Part shown: in pieces, positions 13,448-25,373 of the stretch
How the letters are laid out: each line of letters begins with the position of its first letter
Position numbering within the stretch: the stretch's first letter is position 1
Assembly: GCA_949152475.1 (NCBI GenBank)
Contig: OX424570.1
Coordinates: 24,610,694 to 24,674,693 of the forward strand
Length of the DNA: 64,000 nucleotides
Source of the DNA: Terebella lapidaria
Lineage: Eukaryota > Annelida > Polychaeta > Terebellida > Terebellidae
Direction of reading: 5' to 3'
Notes under the pieces: generated by a model
Told to the model about the DNA's origin: nothing
The model's database searches: none
What the model saw: only the letters and a program-made list of their open reading frames with translations
Program-made: the position numbers and the translations under genes

Positions 13448-13523
13448 ATGTTATCACTACTGGTATTATTTTTTTTTTCTGGCATTTTGCTTCAGGAACT
13501 GAAAGTTTCGGCGTCGAGTTTTC
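13448..13523 (+). CDS. Candidate first exon of a secreted protein (signal peptide exon)
   Basis: An ATG in good context (AAG before it) opens a frame beginning MLSLLVLFFFSGILLQELKV followed by SASSF: a hydrophobic core with a plausible cleavage after V-S-A. The frame meets GTGAGT, a strong 5' splice donor, at 13524 in phase 1, the usual layout of a signal-peptide exon. Read through, the ORF continues to a stop at 13636 with unremarkable sequence, so the peptide could also be only 62 residues long. A competing reading is that the pyrimidine-rich run ending TTGCTTCAG at 13495 is a splice acceptor. No downstream exon or family was recognised. Confidence 0.28.
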
Positions 13524-13639
13524 GTGAGTTGATCCGGGGGCCTTCAGGGTGGATTTGCGTCGACCGTGAGCCCGGGGGGTCCGGCTTGACTCTAGAAGCC
13601 CAGAAGCTCATCTTTCGAGATGAAACCATCGCCTGAAAC

Positions 13640-16600
13640 GAGAGGAGAAGAACGAAGCCGTGTTAACGCCAGGTGTTTCTGAAAACGTGTTTTGTCGAGC
13701 AGGCGTGCAAACCGGATATGCCCGGGAGAATACATTAAATAGCAATTACATAAACACGACAACACATTTATTTTTAACATTGTTGCGGAAACACTAGTGA
13801 GTTTCTCTTGATACACCTGTATTTTTTTGGTGAGAATATACGTGTATTCACGCCATTCCAAATATAATATACCAGATCTATTTTTGATTTATACATCCGT
13901 ATACTGCGAAAATATTGCTTGTTTTCACACCGCTTCAAATACAAATAAACTGGTATGTAATATTCAAACAATTGCGGAAACACAATTTCCGTGATGTAAC
14001 ATCTCGAGTATTACATCCTCAATACATCATGCGTTAAATTCAATATGTGTAATGCCCATAGCCTGGTATTCGTCTGTCTGAGTGGAGATTGGCCAGAAGA
14101 CCCAGACCACTCTGTAGGAACATTTTCGTGATGCTCTCTGCGATGAAGCAAATTTGTTGCCATGACGACAGATACTCCATAAAATACCCCAAAATATGAT
14201 TGTACAGAGGAACTCACACAACCGTATAGAACATGGCAAACCTAGCTCGAACGACAGTGAATTGTGAAGGGTAAACTACTTCAATGCAACACTGGAATAC
14301 GGAGTATCCATCTACTGGGCGATACATTATATATTACCACCGAGAAAGATACAGTTATCATATAGCACAAGGGCAATACTATTGTGATACTCCCACTATA
14401 TCGTGAATAAATATATCAAGCGAGATTAGACCACAATGATTATTTCGGGCCGCTTCACCCTTTGTAACCCTTGTACAATGGCGATCCTAACGATATAATG
14501 CATTCAGGTTTAATCGGGGATTACTGTTATTGATGTATATCATATTCCGTCTATATATTATTTGTTGTGGGCTACAAATTTTGTCATATGATAGTCTCAA
14601 TTACTAAGGCTAGGTTGTGTGAATGGCGGTGGTCGGTACGCTAGCGCCCTGTTTCGTGCTCTGGTTTAATTATAAATTTGTTATTATATTCGAGCTGTTC
14701 AGCTGACATATGAATAAATAAACGGTTAATTTGTTGAATGGATGCATATTATAATGACCCACAATAGCACCGGATTATTGTGGTGTTTCAAAATACTTGT
14801 AGATAATATACACAATAGGCCTATTACCAATTAATATTACCATTAACTAATTATGCCTATTGTTAGTAGACAATTAGTGTCGACATGGTAAGTGCTATTT
14901 TGTGCAGCGCCAAAATGTTCGTTTATGCCATTTTGTATGGTGTGTTTTATCGACATATTCCCCCAGATGCCATGTGTGAATATATCATAACATTTCACAA
15001 ACAATAGGAAGGGTCAGCTATTGATGTTCAGGAAACAAAGGACACCCCAAAGTGCTGGGGTTAGATAGGTTGCCATCATGGCCATGAAAAATACATAGAC
15101 GTACGATAAATTTGACAGTTTTCTTTGGGAGAACACCTGCTGGATCTAGGCTAGGGAACTTCTAAAAGACGGAATGGCCAAGGATAGAAACGAAACGAGC
15201 TTTTGATTACACATGACAAGATTAATTGCGAAACAGGACCGTGCAGCACAAAAGAATTCTCTTCCTTCGTGAGATGAGTGATACACTAAGAATTATTATG
15301 GCCTTCCTCTTGCAATAACTCAAAAGGGCGTTATTCAAATCACATCGCTATTTCCGCATCAACCATATCACATAGTGTATGCATACATTCTGTGGGGTGT
15401 AGCTCATATAGCGAAAGGGCAATCTTTGGTTTTGTCAGACTAACGCAATTCAGTTTTCGCAAGTTTCCTCCTGGTGGTTTAATTTTGACAAAAACTTTAA
15501 ATCAAATTATTGGAAGAAAGGTTTACAGCTTTTCTTGAGGCCAGATTTAAGCCTCGCTGAGGGTAAATCTGAGATTTTCATGTGAGAAACTCCATTATTG
15601 TAGCACGTTTCCAGGGCACCAAAGTTACGACGATCATTCGCTCAGACGACCAATCTGACCAATCGGTGGCCATTACTCGATCAAAACAGCAACAAAAGAA
15701 CACTAAATGCGGGCGTGACCGCACTAAATATATCAGTCACATCGGGCTTTATTAGGCGGTTTATAGTCGCCCTTTGCCTATTGCAGCGAACGCAAAATCC
15801 CTTTGACAAGAGAACAATCCCTAAACTCCATCATTCAGGACCTGGAAACAAGCACCACGGGAGCAATTACTGGGCTTTTTGTGCGACAAAAGTGATATCT
15901 TTATTCGCTTCCTTTGCGTTGTTCTTTTTATTTCCCCCCATTCTATTCTTTCCTCCCACTCGCTTGTATGTTCCAACAACCAAGGATTGATATCACCTTA
16001 TCGTGATCTTATCAGAAAATCAAAGCGTACAACAGTAACAATATGTTGGACGTATACGTTTTGCATGAAGTTCTTAGACATACAGTGCACAGTGAATTAA
16101 CGTTATATGGTTCCCTTAGGTGGATGCAACCATAGGAGATGGATCCGAAGCAGATTTACTCCTGTCAATAATCGCAAGAAGATATATACTGCGAATGGTA
16201 TGAGTATGCGGTGTGAGTTTGGTTGCACTTACATAGCATAGGGCAGAAAATGTGTCGCATTCTACAAGTATAGGCCGACTCCACTTCATATAGGAAAATA
16301 CTGACATTCAATGGAAGGAATGTGCACGTATTCGCCCGAGATTCCAGATACTAACCTTGCTATACGGTACAAATTACATGTGACAAACAGTGTGCAACAA
16401 CTGGCAGCGCATATCAAATAATATCATCACTTGTCGATGAAATATCAAATCACATTTTTTACACTGCTCTGTTGGACGGAATCCCATGGAAGCCGGAAAT
16501 CGCAAGTATTCAAACATTGATTTTCCACGTTGTTACGAGAAAACAACAAGTGTAGGATTGCCAGAGTGAAATGTCACTCCCCAGGACGCAGAACTTGACT

Positions 16601-19600
16601 CGCAGTCCGCAATGTAGACGTGGTATCGATTTCAACGTCTCTGGTGGCGGGGAAATGCCAACGAGTTAGTGAGGGAAAAATTCCCATGAAGAGGCGGATT
16701 GGTCTTCTACAGATGGGCCATGATACGTGGTCCATGATTAAAGCAATAGTAGGCGTGTTTCCCCTCATAGCGGCGTATAGGTGGCGCCACTTCAGACAAT
16801 GACAATGGTTTGTGTCCTTTACACTGCCCTTGTACCTGTATATACCCAGACAACGTTTTCGAGTAACCTTTGCGATATACATTAAAGGCTTTTCCGACAC
16901 TATGACAATATGGGTGCTCCGCACTTTGATGATATATGAAGCTTTTTGATGTTTTTGCAATATTGTGGCAAAATGGCGTTTGTGGACATCCCACTTTCAG
17001 TAGCCATTACAAATTATTTCCAATTACATTGCATCCATCCAGATAATGAGATGAATATTTTACAGACTGTTTCCGGCTTTAATACTAGTTTAAAGTAACG
17101 AATCTCACGCAGCAAAAATGATAGTGAACTTTTCTGCCACAAAATCGTCGTTTGTATCAGAATATCTCGCACCACAATTGCAAGGCGTCGCTGTTGTAGG
17201 AACAACATATCGACTGACATTTGATGATAGAACGATGGTATGGACTAGGCCTATCGTAACCGGACGCCTTACTGATGTTATCTATGACTTTTGCGTGAGT
17301 CTGGTCAATGTTAAACCATATCGTCGTGTATAGCCTACATATTTCACAATCTTGTGAACCACGAAAATCAACATGGGAATATGTTATTGTTATTCTGTGT
17401 TTTTGATGTAGCAACATTCAATATATAGGCCACGAACAGTCCACTAAGAGGTTACTTGAATAAAACCGATTTTCTCTCTATTGATAATGAAAAATAGTTT
17501 GCTCCTGAATCGAAATGTTTAGAAAGTAGAATGAAGAAAAATGCTATCAGCTTCTTGTCCCGTTAATCATGATCAATGCCCATCGCTGAAAGACAGCTTA
17601 GTTAGTTTCATCAACAAGAAAATGCCAACACTCTTATCACAAAATATCTAGATTAATGCGCTTTTTGAAGAAAATCATGTATTTTCTTCCACATGAACAC
17701 TCGATTACATCTAGTGGCACAAATTGGTCGTTTGTCACCACAAAAACATAAATATTTTACGTGATAACTTTGTCATGATTCAGACTATATACCATGTGGT
17801 GGACAGCCAATTTTATCCCGGCTATATTCCATAATCCCAAGCACTTAATGTTGATATAAGCTAACTACTTCGTCTTCACTCCCAATTACTCCCCTCTAAA
17901 GTCCATTCACCCTGAAAAATGCGCAGAGAATCCCCCTGACAAGTTGATTTATCCGCACATAATGCTGTCATACGGTGGCAAACGCAGACGACAATAATTA
18001 GATTTTGGCGGGAATTGCGAGCGGGAGCGTTCGTTGTCTATAATGAAATGGGAGCGGGTGTCGGGATGACCTTGTGAGATGACCTCGGGTCAGCAAACGT
18101 GATAAACCTTGCTACTAATGCTACAAAAGGTGCGCCTGTTCGTCACTTTCTTCCATTGACTTTTCTGTCTTTTCACGATGTGCTGGTAGTTTTTATTGGA
18201 CAGATTCGATCATGTTATTCCACGCTATTTTGTCAACGCCCTTCCTGTTTTTACGCCCAACAAAGGGCATCATTACATCCATGAGGCGATCGTCCTTTTC
18301 GGTATGAAGAAGTGAGTGTACTAGGTACTTGTTTTTCATGCGAAAAGAGACCATTCGGGATCAATTCAATACGAATGATATGAACAAGGTAATACCATAA
18401 ATGTGTAGACTAGTGAAGCGGAAATATTTTTCATAAAGCACCAGGGTGACCGAGTAAAATTATTTAAATGTCAAAAGTCCATATGATGACCCCCATTTGA
18501 GCAGTACACAAGGCCTTCTATATAAGCGTATGAGCTGACTGAACAAAATGAATTCCCAATCGATTCGTTGTCTAGAAATCCGTTTCAATAAATAGCAACC
18601 GCTGTATCAGACTTGGAATCTGAATAATTGAAATGAAATGTCAACTAACCGGACGACTTCCACCAGAACAAAGAGCAGGAGATCAACACTCAAAATCGAA
18701 CTGGAACTGCGCAAATATATTTTTGTCGTCGCTGGTACATAAGCAAAATTTGGACAAGTCTGCATTTCGGCTGGAACATGCCAGGTCACTAGCAATGACG
18801 CGGGTTTCTCTATGTCATAGCTGCATGGCGTGAGTGGAGGGTGGCTCCATCCACAGCAAAGAATCCAGATAAGCACATTACCAGCAAAAGGGAATTTATA
18901 CGGACATAAATGACAGTCAGTACTTGTGGTAGTTACGGTGAAGCCAGTCATAACGGTGAAGGACTCTCAGCTCTACCCGCGTCTGGAGTGAGGACGAAAG
19001 GGAATGTAACTAGCCTCTTCAGTTGTCGTAAATTACAGTAGTCTAGAAGTTAGGGACCTTTGTCATGGGCTATGTACTATCAAACGACAGGCTCATTTAG
19101 AGTCCATAATTGTTCGCTTGCAGCCTGGAGTACAAATTTTGTGGCATATCCTCTCTGACATACGAGTACCGAAAGGCAACACACCTGGTAGTTGGACAAT
19201 GACAGTTTAACCTCATCGTTACATAAGTATAGGGCAACAGCTTATAACTTTATCGTTATATAAGTATAGGGCAAGGATTCAGAACCACGATGCCATAGAT
19301 CCTGTTTTTTCAGAGGTGTAAATGACCCATCAACGATCAGTGTAGTATCAGAGAATTTCACAGTATTGAATGTATGAATATTAAAACTGTATAAATTATC
19401 CACAAAGTATAACGTAATGTTTTTAATATGTAGGCTACTATGCATCATTTGAATTTTAAATATCACCAAAACCCTCATTCACCATTGTATTCTATTAACA
19501 CAATGGCAGTAAGAGCAATGTATCGTCGACTAATTGTGGGAAGATATCGCGCAGGGACCGTTTCACCTCATGTTTACCCACTATATTATCGCCCACTAGG

Positions 19601-22600
19601 GACCGGTCATTATCTCTAGTGTCTGGACACTTATCCGAATCTCGAGGACTGGTCCCACGTGGCAGTGGAGATGTTGATTTAGGGTTTCTAGGCAACTGAA
19701 GTCCATAAACTACGAGGAAATGCTGGGGTTGGCTGGGGGATAATTAGGTTTGTTTAAACAGATACAAACGATAGTTTGGGCGCTATGTGTACAGCAGCGA
19801 AGTGAACTATTATTATATTGTTGTAATTTGGAATAAGTTCACAATACATCTATTTTATAAAATGCACGTATGTTTCATATTATGTTCTGATGTCCTTGAT
19901 CATGATTTCTTAGAATACATGGATATTCGTATATCTGGAATCGATCTATTTCTTATATGAAAATCTCGATATCATCGATAGAATCCAGACAACGGGAACT
20001 ATGAATGGAACCCACAATTCACATGTGCTGCAATCAGATTCAAATCTGGATTCACTAGTAAAACTTTGAAGCGATTCACTTGTTCGTAAAGAGCAATGTA
20101 CAAGCAGTACAGCAGATGAAAGACGTGTAATAGCAGATGACAAAATGGCCTGCCAAGAAAGCGTATCAAGTACTTCTGATTGACCCCACATAACAATGTA
20201 TACTTGTGTGTATTGATAGTACCTTATTGATTAGATTGCTTAGAAACTCGCACTGTAATCTACAAAACTAGAGATCAACATCTCACAATGCTGTATTATA
20301 TTCATATCGAGTTATTCCGTCTGAGATATTAGTGTTTGGATTTCACAATGTACATTGAGTCTATCATATATATTCCTATTGATCTTCTGTCGGTCTTAAG
20401 AGTGTTAATATTTCTATACTGTATCAAAACAGTGTCCAGCTCGTGTAACTGAGCTTCTACGAACCATCCATTGATACGGTGTCAGCAAAACCAACTTGTA
20501 TTAACAATAGGATCTAGAATGAGAAATATCCACAGTGAAATTATATTTAGCATTACAAGTCTGTCAATATAGCTTTGTTCAAACGAGAATCCAATAAAAA
20601 TAAGCACAATACTTGTCAAATGGACATTCACCCCCCTCTCCAAAGCCATTTAAACATCAACTATGCATGGATCAAGAGAGTTCAACACCAACCAGGACAA
20701 ATTCTAAAAATAGAGCGACTGAATTTAAATGAATGGCCCACAATATGACTTCAATATGTGAATGTTGCTGAATAACTGTTTCGATACATCGCTACGGAGT
20801 TCATGCTTCGACTTCATAGAATGTAAGGATCAACCCACTACTACGGATACAACATGCTCTTGATGATGCCAAAAACAAACCTAAAATACAAAATATTTGG
20901 AATTGATAACGAAGCCCGACCAAATATTCACAGCCGAAGCCACACTGGGCAGATCGTGTGTAAATAGAGTAGTTCTCTACTGTGGATGTGGTGGAATTGC
21001 TCGAAAGGTTGCACATACGACTAAAAATATTCTGTGTTATATCTGAAACATCCCTAATATCGAACTGCATAAACTTGTTATATATAACATTGTATTACGG
21101 TCGCTGACATTTTGATGAAATACATGTAGAGTCCCACATCAGCCATCGCTCCTCAATAACATCAGATGCTAGCTACCATCAATGGAAGTATTATAGGATT
21201 TGAAAGGTATGAGGTCTCATTTATGGAATGATCTCTGTTTGACATTGATCAAAAATATTGGACATGATTTTGTGCTAGCTCAGGGGTCTACATATGTATG
21301 ATGACATCCAGTATCCGATTCCAAATGAGTGTACGGGTCAACATAAACACAACGAACTGGATTGAGTGAGATATTTTTGTCATCAATACAGCTATAAAAA
21401 TTATATAGAGATGATCATCTTTTCTTCTAAGAATCTTATTTCACCTACGTATGGCCTGCCTCCCAAGGGTATAGTTGAATAATATTAGAGAGTTTTGTTC
21501 ATAATTGGACGTTGAGTTTGTATTATATTGGACATCGAGTTTGTGTTTTAGGGATGTCGGTGTGACTACTTTGACCATTCAATGAACAAAACATTACTCT
21601 CTCCATTAATTATCAAAGAGTAAAGTTTTCTAGAGAATGAGTAACACTTTTTGGGTATCGGATGTGTGAAATTAGCGACCGAAACATGCTTCGTTTTTAC
21701 GTCCTTGTCAGCTTGATAAATTCACCATCAATACTTGAAGAGACAATTCAGCGATAATTAATGATGACGCGTAAATATCATGATACTCAACGCGTGTTTT
21801 GTTGGGGCTGGAAGTGGTAACCGCTAATATATCACCTGCAAGTAAAACATTGTGCAATGTCATCGAGTCCGGCCGTTCAGCTAATGGCATGGTGATAACA
21901 CATGGGCTGTCCAAGCAACATGCACGTCGTCGAACTTCGGTCAGCAATAAATTATTAAACACAATTGGATACCATACGCGCGATTAGATAACATTAGAGC
22001 TTTAACTCGAAAGCAACAACTGATTGATTTGATGGAAATGCATGATGCCGTGACCAGGCAACGCGAATATCAAATCTGAATTGATGTCTGTGAAACGGAT
22101 GCTACAGAGATGAGCAGATTTTGTGTGATAAAGGTGTTGAGACTGAGTAATGCCTGAAATGATCTATAGTCGTGTATTTTGTTGTCCGTAGAGCCTAGAT
22201 GATGCAGTCGGCTACGTCCACATCTACTAGTATGACTCTTGATATCAGCTCCATAACTAAACATGTCAAATCCATGAATGAATGTATCATATCATCTGTT
22301 GTATCTTATCCTTCCATGTATCCCGCAAAATACTTCATTCTCCAATCTCTCCGAGTCGCATGATTCTATAACAATACATGTGTGTATTGTTATACACCCA
22401 CATTTGCAACATAAGAGTCTTCAGAATACAATATAATTCCAAGGTCATTACTTCGATATATCAGTTATATATATATATATCAGAGAATAATTTTGTGTAT
22501 GAATGAGCATTGGAAAACAAGCGTTGAGTATATTTTTAGCGCATGGAATACTCGGAAATTGTGTAACCAGAAACAAATGTAAAACTAGATAGAATTTATG

Positions 22601-22680
22601 CAGATTCATGTGAAGTGTCACTTATAAGCCTTATGGGCTGGGTACTTGAAATTGTTGTGTATCAGTAAATGTTTAGTATG
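13640..22680. other. Nine kilobases without a recognisable gene
   Basis: Contains scattered ORFs up to 128 codons (minus 16574-16960, minus 18607-18951) that overlap ORFs on the other strand and resemble no family. Apart from the 37-bp duplication at 19215 and a TA run near 22470, I see nothing structured. Small exons, including a third exon of the allatotropin-related gene on the minus strand, could be hidden here. Confidence 0.45.
19215..19274 (+). repeat. 37-bp tandem duplication
   Basis: ATCGTTACATAAGTATAGG and ATCGTTATATAAGTATAGG, each followed by GCAA, start at 19215 and 19252. Two copies, one mismatch in the shared core. Confidence 0.85.
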
Positions 22681-22683
22681 TTG

Positions 22684-23713
22684 ACACCCTGCAACATATC
22701 TTAAAGCGGTGACTGACCTAGTTCCTTTGTCTTGGGGTCAGGTCATGTTATTGTCACCGACTTGTGCTCAGATTTTTTGGAAGGAAGGTAAACACAAGGT
22801 AAGAAAAATGCAATTTCTGCAACATAACGCATATATATAATAACTGAGGTAGATGATACGATGTCCGAGATACTACTACAATTTTATTTACTTCACAAAT
22901 ATTTGTAGGGGCTGAAATTCCCCAGAAATAAGGTTTCTTCCACCAATGTTTACCCCAATTTTGAAACGGTGATCACATTCATGGTCATTTTCAATAAATT
23001 CTGCACATTGTATTTAGATAATCTGCACACGGGAGTTAAGATAATCATCTCATGTTTCATACACCCAGCCCATATGCACTAATATCTTGTAATTTCTCAG
23101 TTATTCCTAAATTATTCCACATGCTTGTCGTGTCACCGATTTGAGTCAAGCGTCACCGACTTAGGTTTACATTTTGGGTATAACATACCCACTGGTTGAA
23201 TGAGTTTAACTGTACAATGAGCAACTAACATCTTAAGTCGGTGACGCTTGACTCAAATCGGTGACACGACAAGCGTGTGTAGTAATTTAGGAATAAGTGC
23301 AAAATTACAATATATTGGAGCGTATGCGCAGGATATATGAAACATGAGATGATTATCTTAACTCCCGTGTACAGATTATCGAAAAACAATGTGCAGAATT
23401 TATTGAAAATGACCATGAACGTAATCACCGTGTCAAAATTGGGGTAAATATTGATGGAAGAAACCTTATTTCTGGGGAATTTCAGCTCATACAAATATTT
23501 GTGAAATACATAAATTTGTAGTAGTATCTCGGACATCGTATCATCCCCCTCAGTTATAATATATATGCGTTATGTTGCAGAAATTGCATTTTTCTTACCG
23601 TGTGTTGATCTTTCTTCCAAAAAATCTGAGCACAAGCCGGTGACAATAACATGACCTGACCCCTAAACAAAAGAACTAGGTCAGTCACCGCCTTAAGATA
23701 TGTTGCAGGGTGT
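22684..23713. mobile_element. 1.03-kb foldback element (very long inverted repeat)
   Basis: Left arm 22684 to about 23168 and right arm about 23228-23713 are reverse complements of each other with around 90% identity by eye, separated by a loop of about 60 bp. The tips read ACACCCTGCAACATATCTTA and its complement. Matching landmarks include the AGTCAGTCACCG/CGGTGACTGAC block near the tips and the GTCACCGACTTA/TAAGTCGGTGAC block near the loop. The minus-strand ORF at 23225-23536 is one arm read through and is not a gene. A clear target duplication was not identified. Transcribed, it would form a hairpin with arms of about 480 bp. Confidence 0.85.
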
Positions 23714-24688
23714 TGATGTACTTGTGACTTTAATAAAACAATTACCTACTTACATACCCTATACGTTTATATATACGGAGATGTATACAGATATAGTTTA
23801 CAAATTTGTGATAATATTATTTATCGATACAGAGTAAGAAGGCGAGTATGAACAGTGGCAGTTGCTTCACAGGAATAATATATTGTTTCTCACGTAGTAT
23901 CGATGTCCCGTCTGCGATTTATTTGCATAGCTAAGAAACACTTGGCACTACAATGGTTATGTTTCCATAATTATATATGCACACAAAAAGGACAGTATTT
24001 GCATACAGGTGATTTGCATACCTGTTGATAGCAGTCTGCGACAAAGGGCACAAAAATATATCCATATATGATATCCCAGAATATGCAATAATATTTACAC
24101 ATATGGGACGAGTGAGATGAAGTTCGTCAGTCTGTTGTGTTTTTGTATTTATAGTAAATTTTGTTGTGTTTTTGTATTTGCTCGATATAACTAGTCGATG
24201 CATACAACATAAAATGTTAGGTTTATAAGTGTACATCATTGTGTTGCTGAAAACACTATCATCATTGAGAAGGTGTCAGAATTTTTCACTTACAAAGAAG
24301 TGAATGCGTAAATCCGCTAGAGAAACGGGAAGAGGGGCAACAAACATTGCTATTATCCTATCAGCTAACGCATTACTATGCAACACAGCTATTTCATGAG
24401 TACATAGCCGGATTATTACGGTACTTTACATGTGCCACTTTTCCGGTACCGTATTCACGGGCATGAGCGCTACGTGACCATTAGTCATTTCTTATATTGA
24501 CAAATTGGAGGTTAATCGGCCACTGCCTAGTTACATGCGGGTCCCTAGACCAATCTGACGCCAGCCCTCAATACTTAATGCACATTACGGAGAAGTTCGT
24601 CTGATGGGTCATGTTTGATATAACGACACGAATCTTAATATGAAATAATTATGAAGAGCATATCACTGGTATCAAATCATCTACTTAC

Positions 24689-24780
24689 CATTTTTGTCGA
24701 CTGTATTTTGTACAAAAACGTTGGCTAATCGTTCACTAGACATCAGCAACTGTGCGAATTCCTCGTTTGGTAAAGCGAAA
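24689..24780 (-). CDS. ATRP: Allatotropin-related peptide precursor, second coding exon (conserved C-terminal domain)
   Basis: On the minus strand a 92-nt exon lies between a strong acceptor (TTCTTTCAG, ending at 24781) and a strong donor (GTAAGT, from 24688). Joined in phase 2 to the upstream exon across a 302-nt intron, it continues the frame with ALPNEEFAQLLMSSERLANV followed by FVQNTVDKN and ends in phase 1. This matches the conserved C-terminal region of allatotropin precursors, where a P-x-x-x-F block is followed by an acidic D-x-N/D-x-D-G stretch. The agreement of splice sites, phase and family-specific residues makes this a real exon. The next exon should begin by completing a codon starting with G and continue the acidic motif. 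I searched roughly 19-24.7 kb by eye and could not find it, so the gene is partial here. Confidence 0.8.
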
Positions 24781-25082
24781 CTGAAAGAACGAAACCATCA
24801 TAATCATGGAATATTTTTTGCTTATTTGTTTCAACTTTGAAATCTGAATAACAAGTAATTTCAGATACCAAAAATAACATCGCGATTTCATGAAAAGTGG
24901 ATACTCAAATGAATAACGTATAAATCGTCACATAATGAAGTATAAATAGAAATAGATATTCGAAAAACGCGGATAGTCAAATGGAGATAATCAACCAAAT
25001 AGCATACAATTTTTCGCACCATGAAAAACAAATGGATAAATAGTGCTACTCTCATAAACATTATAAATAAGTGAGTACTAAC

Positions 25083-25288
25083 TCAGGTGCTGAGTCGTTT
25101 AAGCTGTCCCAAAGAGAGCTTCCGGCCCGCTTTCCAAATCCATGGCTGAATCTGTCGTTTGCTCCTAACCGGAAACCGCGTGCCACGCGTCTGTTTGTCC
25201 CGCTTCCGGCCTCGTTTGAATGTGCGCAGCCGCATAGAACAACAACGAGAATGGCGGCTATCGATACACAGGTACTGGTCTTCATGAT
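25083..25288 (-). CDS. ATRP: Allatotropin-related peptide precursor, first coding exon (signal peptide and mature peptide)
   Basis: The reading frame from the ATG at 25285-25283 encodes a hydrophobic signal peptide (residues 1 to about 23), a short spacer, an RVAR processing site (33-36), the peptide GFRLGANDRFSHGF (37-50), an amidation Gly (51) and a KR cleavage site (52-53). GFR-x(n)-HGF/Y-amide is the pattern of annelid and mollusc allatotropin-related peptides, secreted neuropeptides acting on orexin/allatotropin-type GPCRs. The exon appears to begin at 25288: CTTTACAG, a good 3' splice site, lies just upstream, so the longer ORF start at 25315 is probably intronic. It ends at 25083 before a GTTAGT donor, in phase 2, and joins the exon at 24780 without breaking frame. 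The ORF otherwise runs about seven more codons into intron. The peptide is seen directly; the family call rests on known family patterns; splicing is inferred. Confidence 0.88.
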
Positions 25289-25350
25289 CTGTAAAGAATG
25301 GAAAGAAGTGTTCACATGTTTGCAATATTCTTACACAATAGTAAGGCAAG

Positions 25351-25373
25351 TATATAACGCAGTGTATATAAAG
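25351..25373 (-). promoter_or_regulatory. TATA-like motifs upstream of the allatotropin-related gene
   Basis: Read on the minus strand, CTTTATATA (25373-25365) and TTATATAC (25358-25351) lie 66-90 bp upstream of the ATG. A start site about 30 bp downstream would give a short leader. However, the acceptor at 25289 suggests that a further 5' UTR exon may lie upstream, in which case these motifs would be intronic. Motif-level evidence only. Confidence 0.25.

Noticed and set aside
22201-22236. Possible third allatotropin-related exon on the minus strand (acceptor-like TAG, phase-compatible)
   Set aside because: The translation lacks the expected acidic DG motif and has a poor polypyrimidine tract before the AG.
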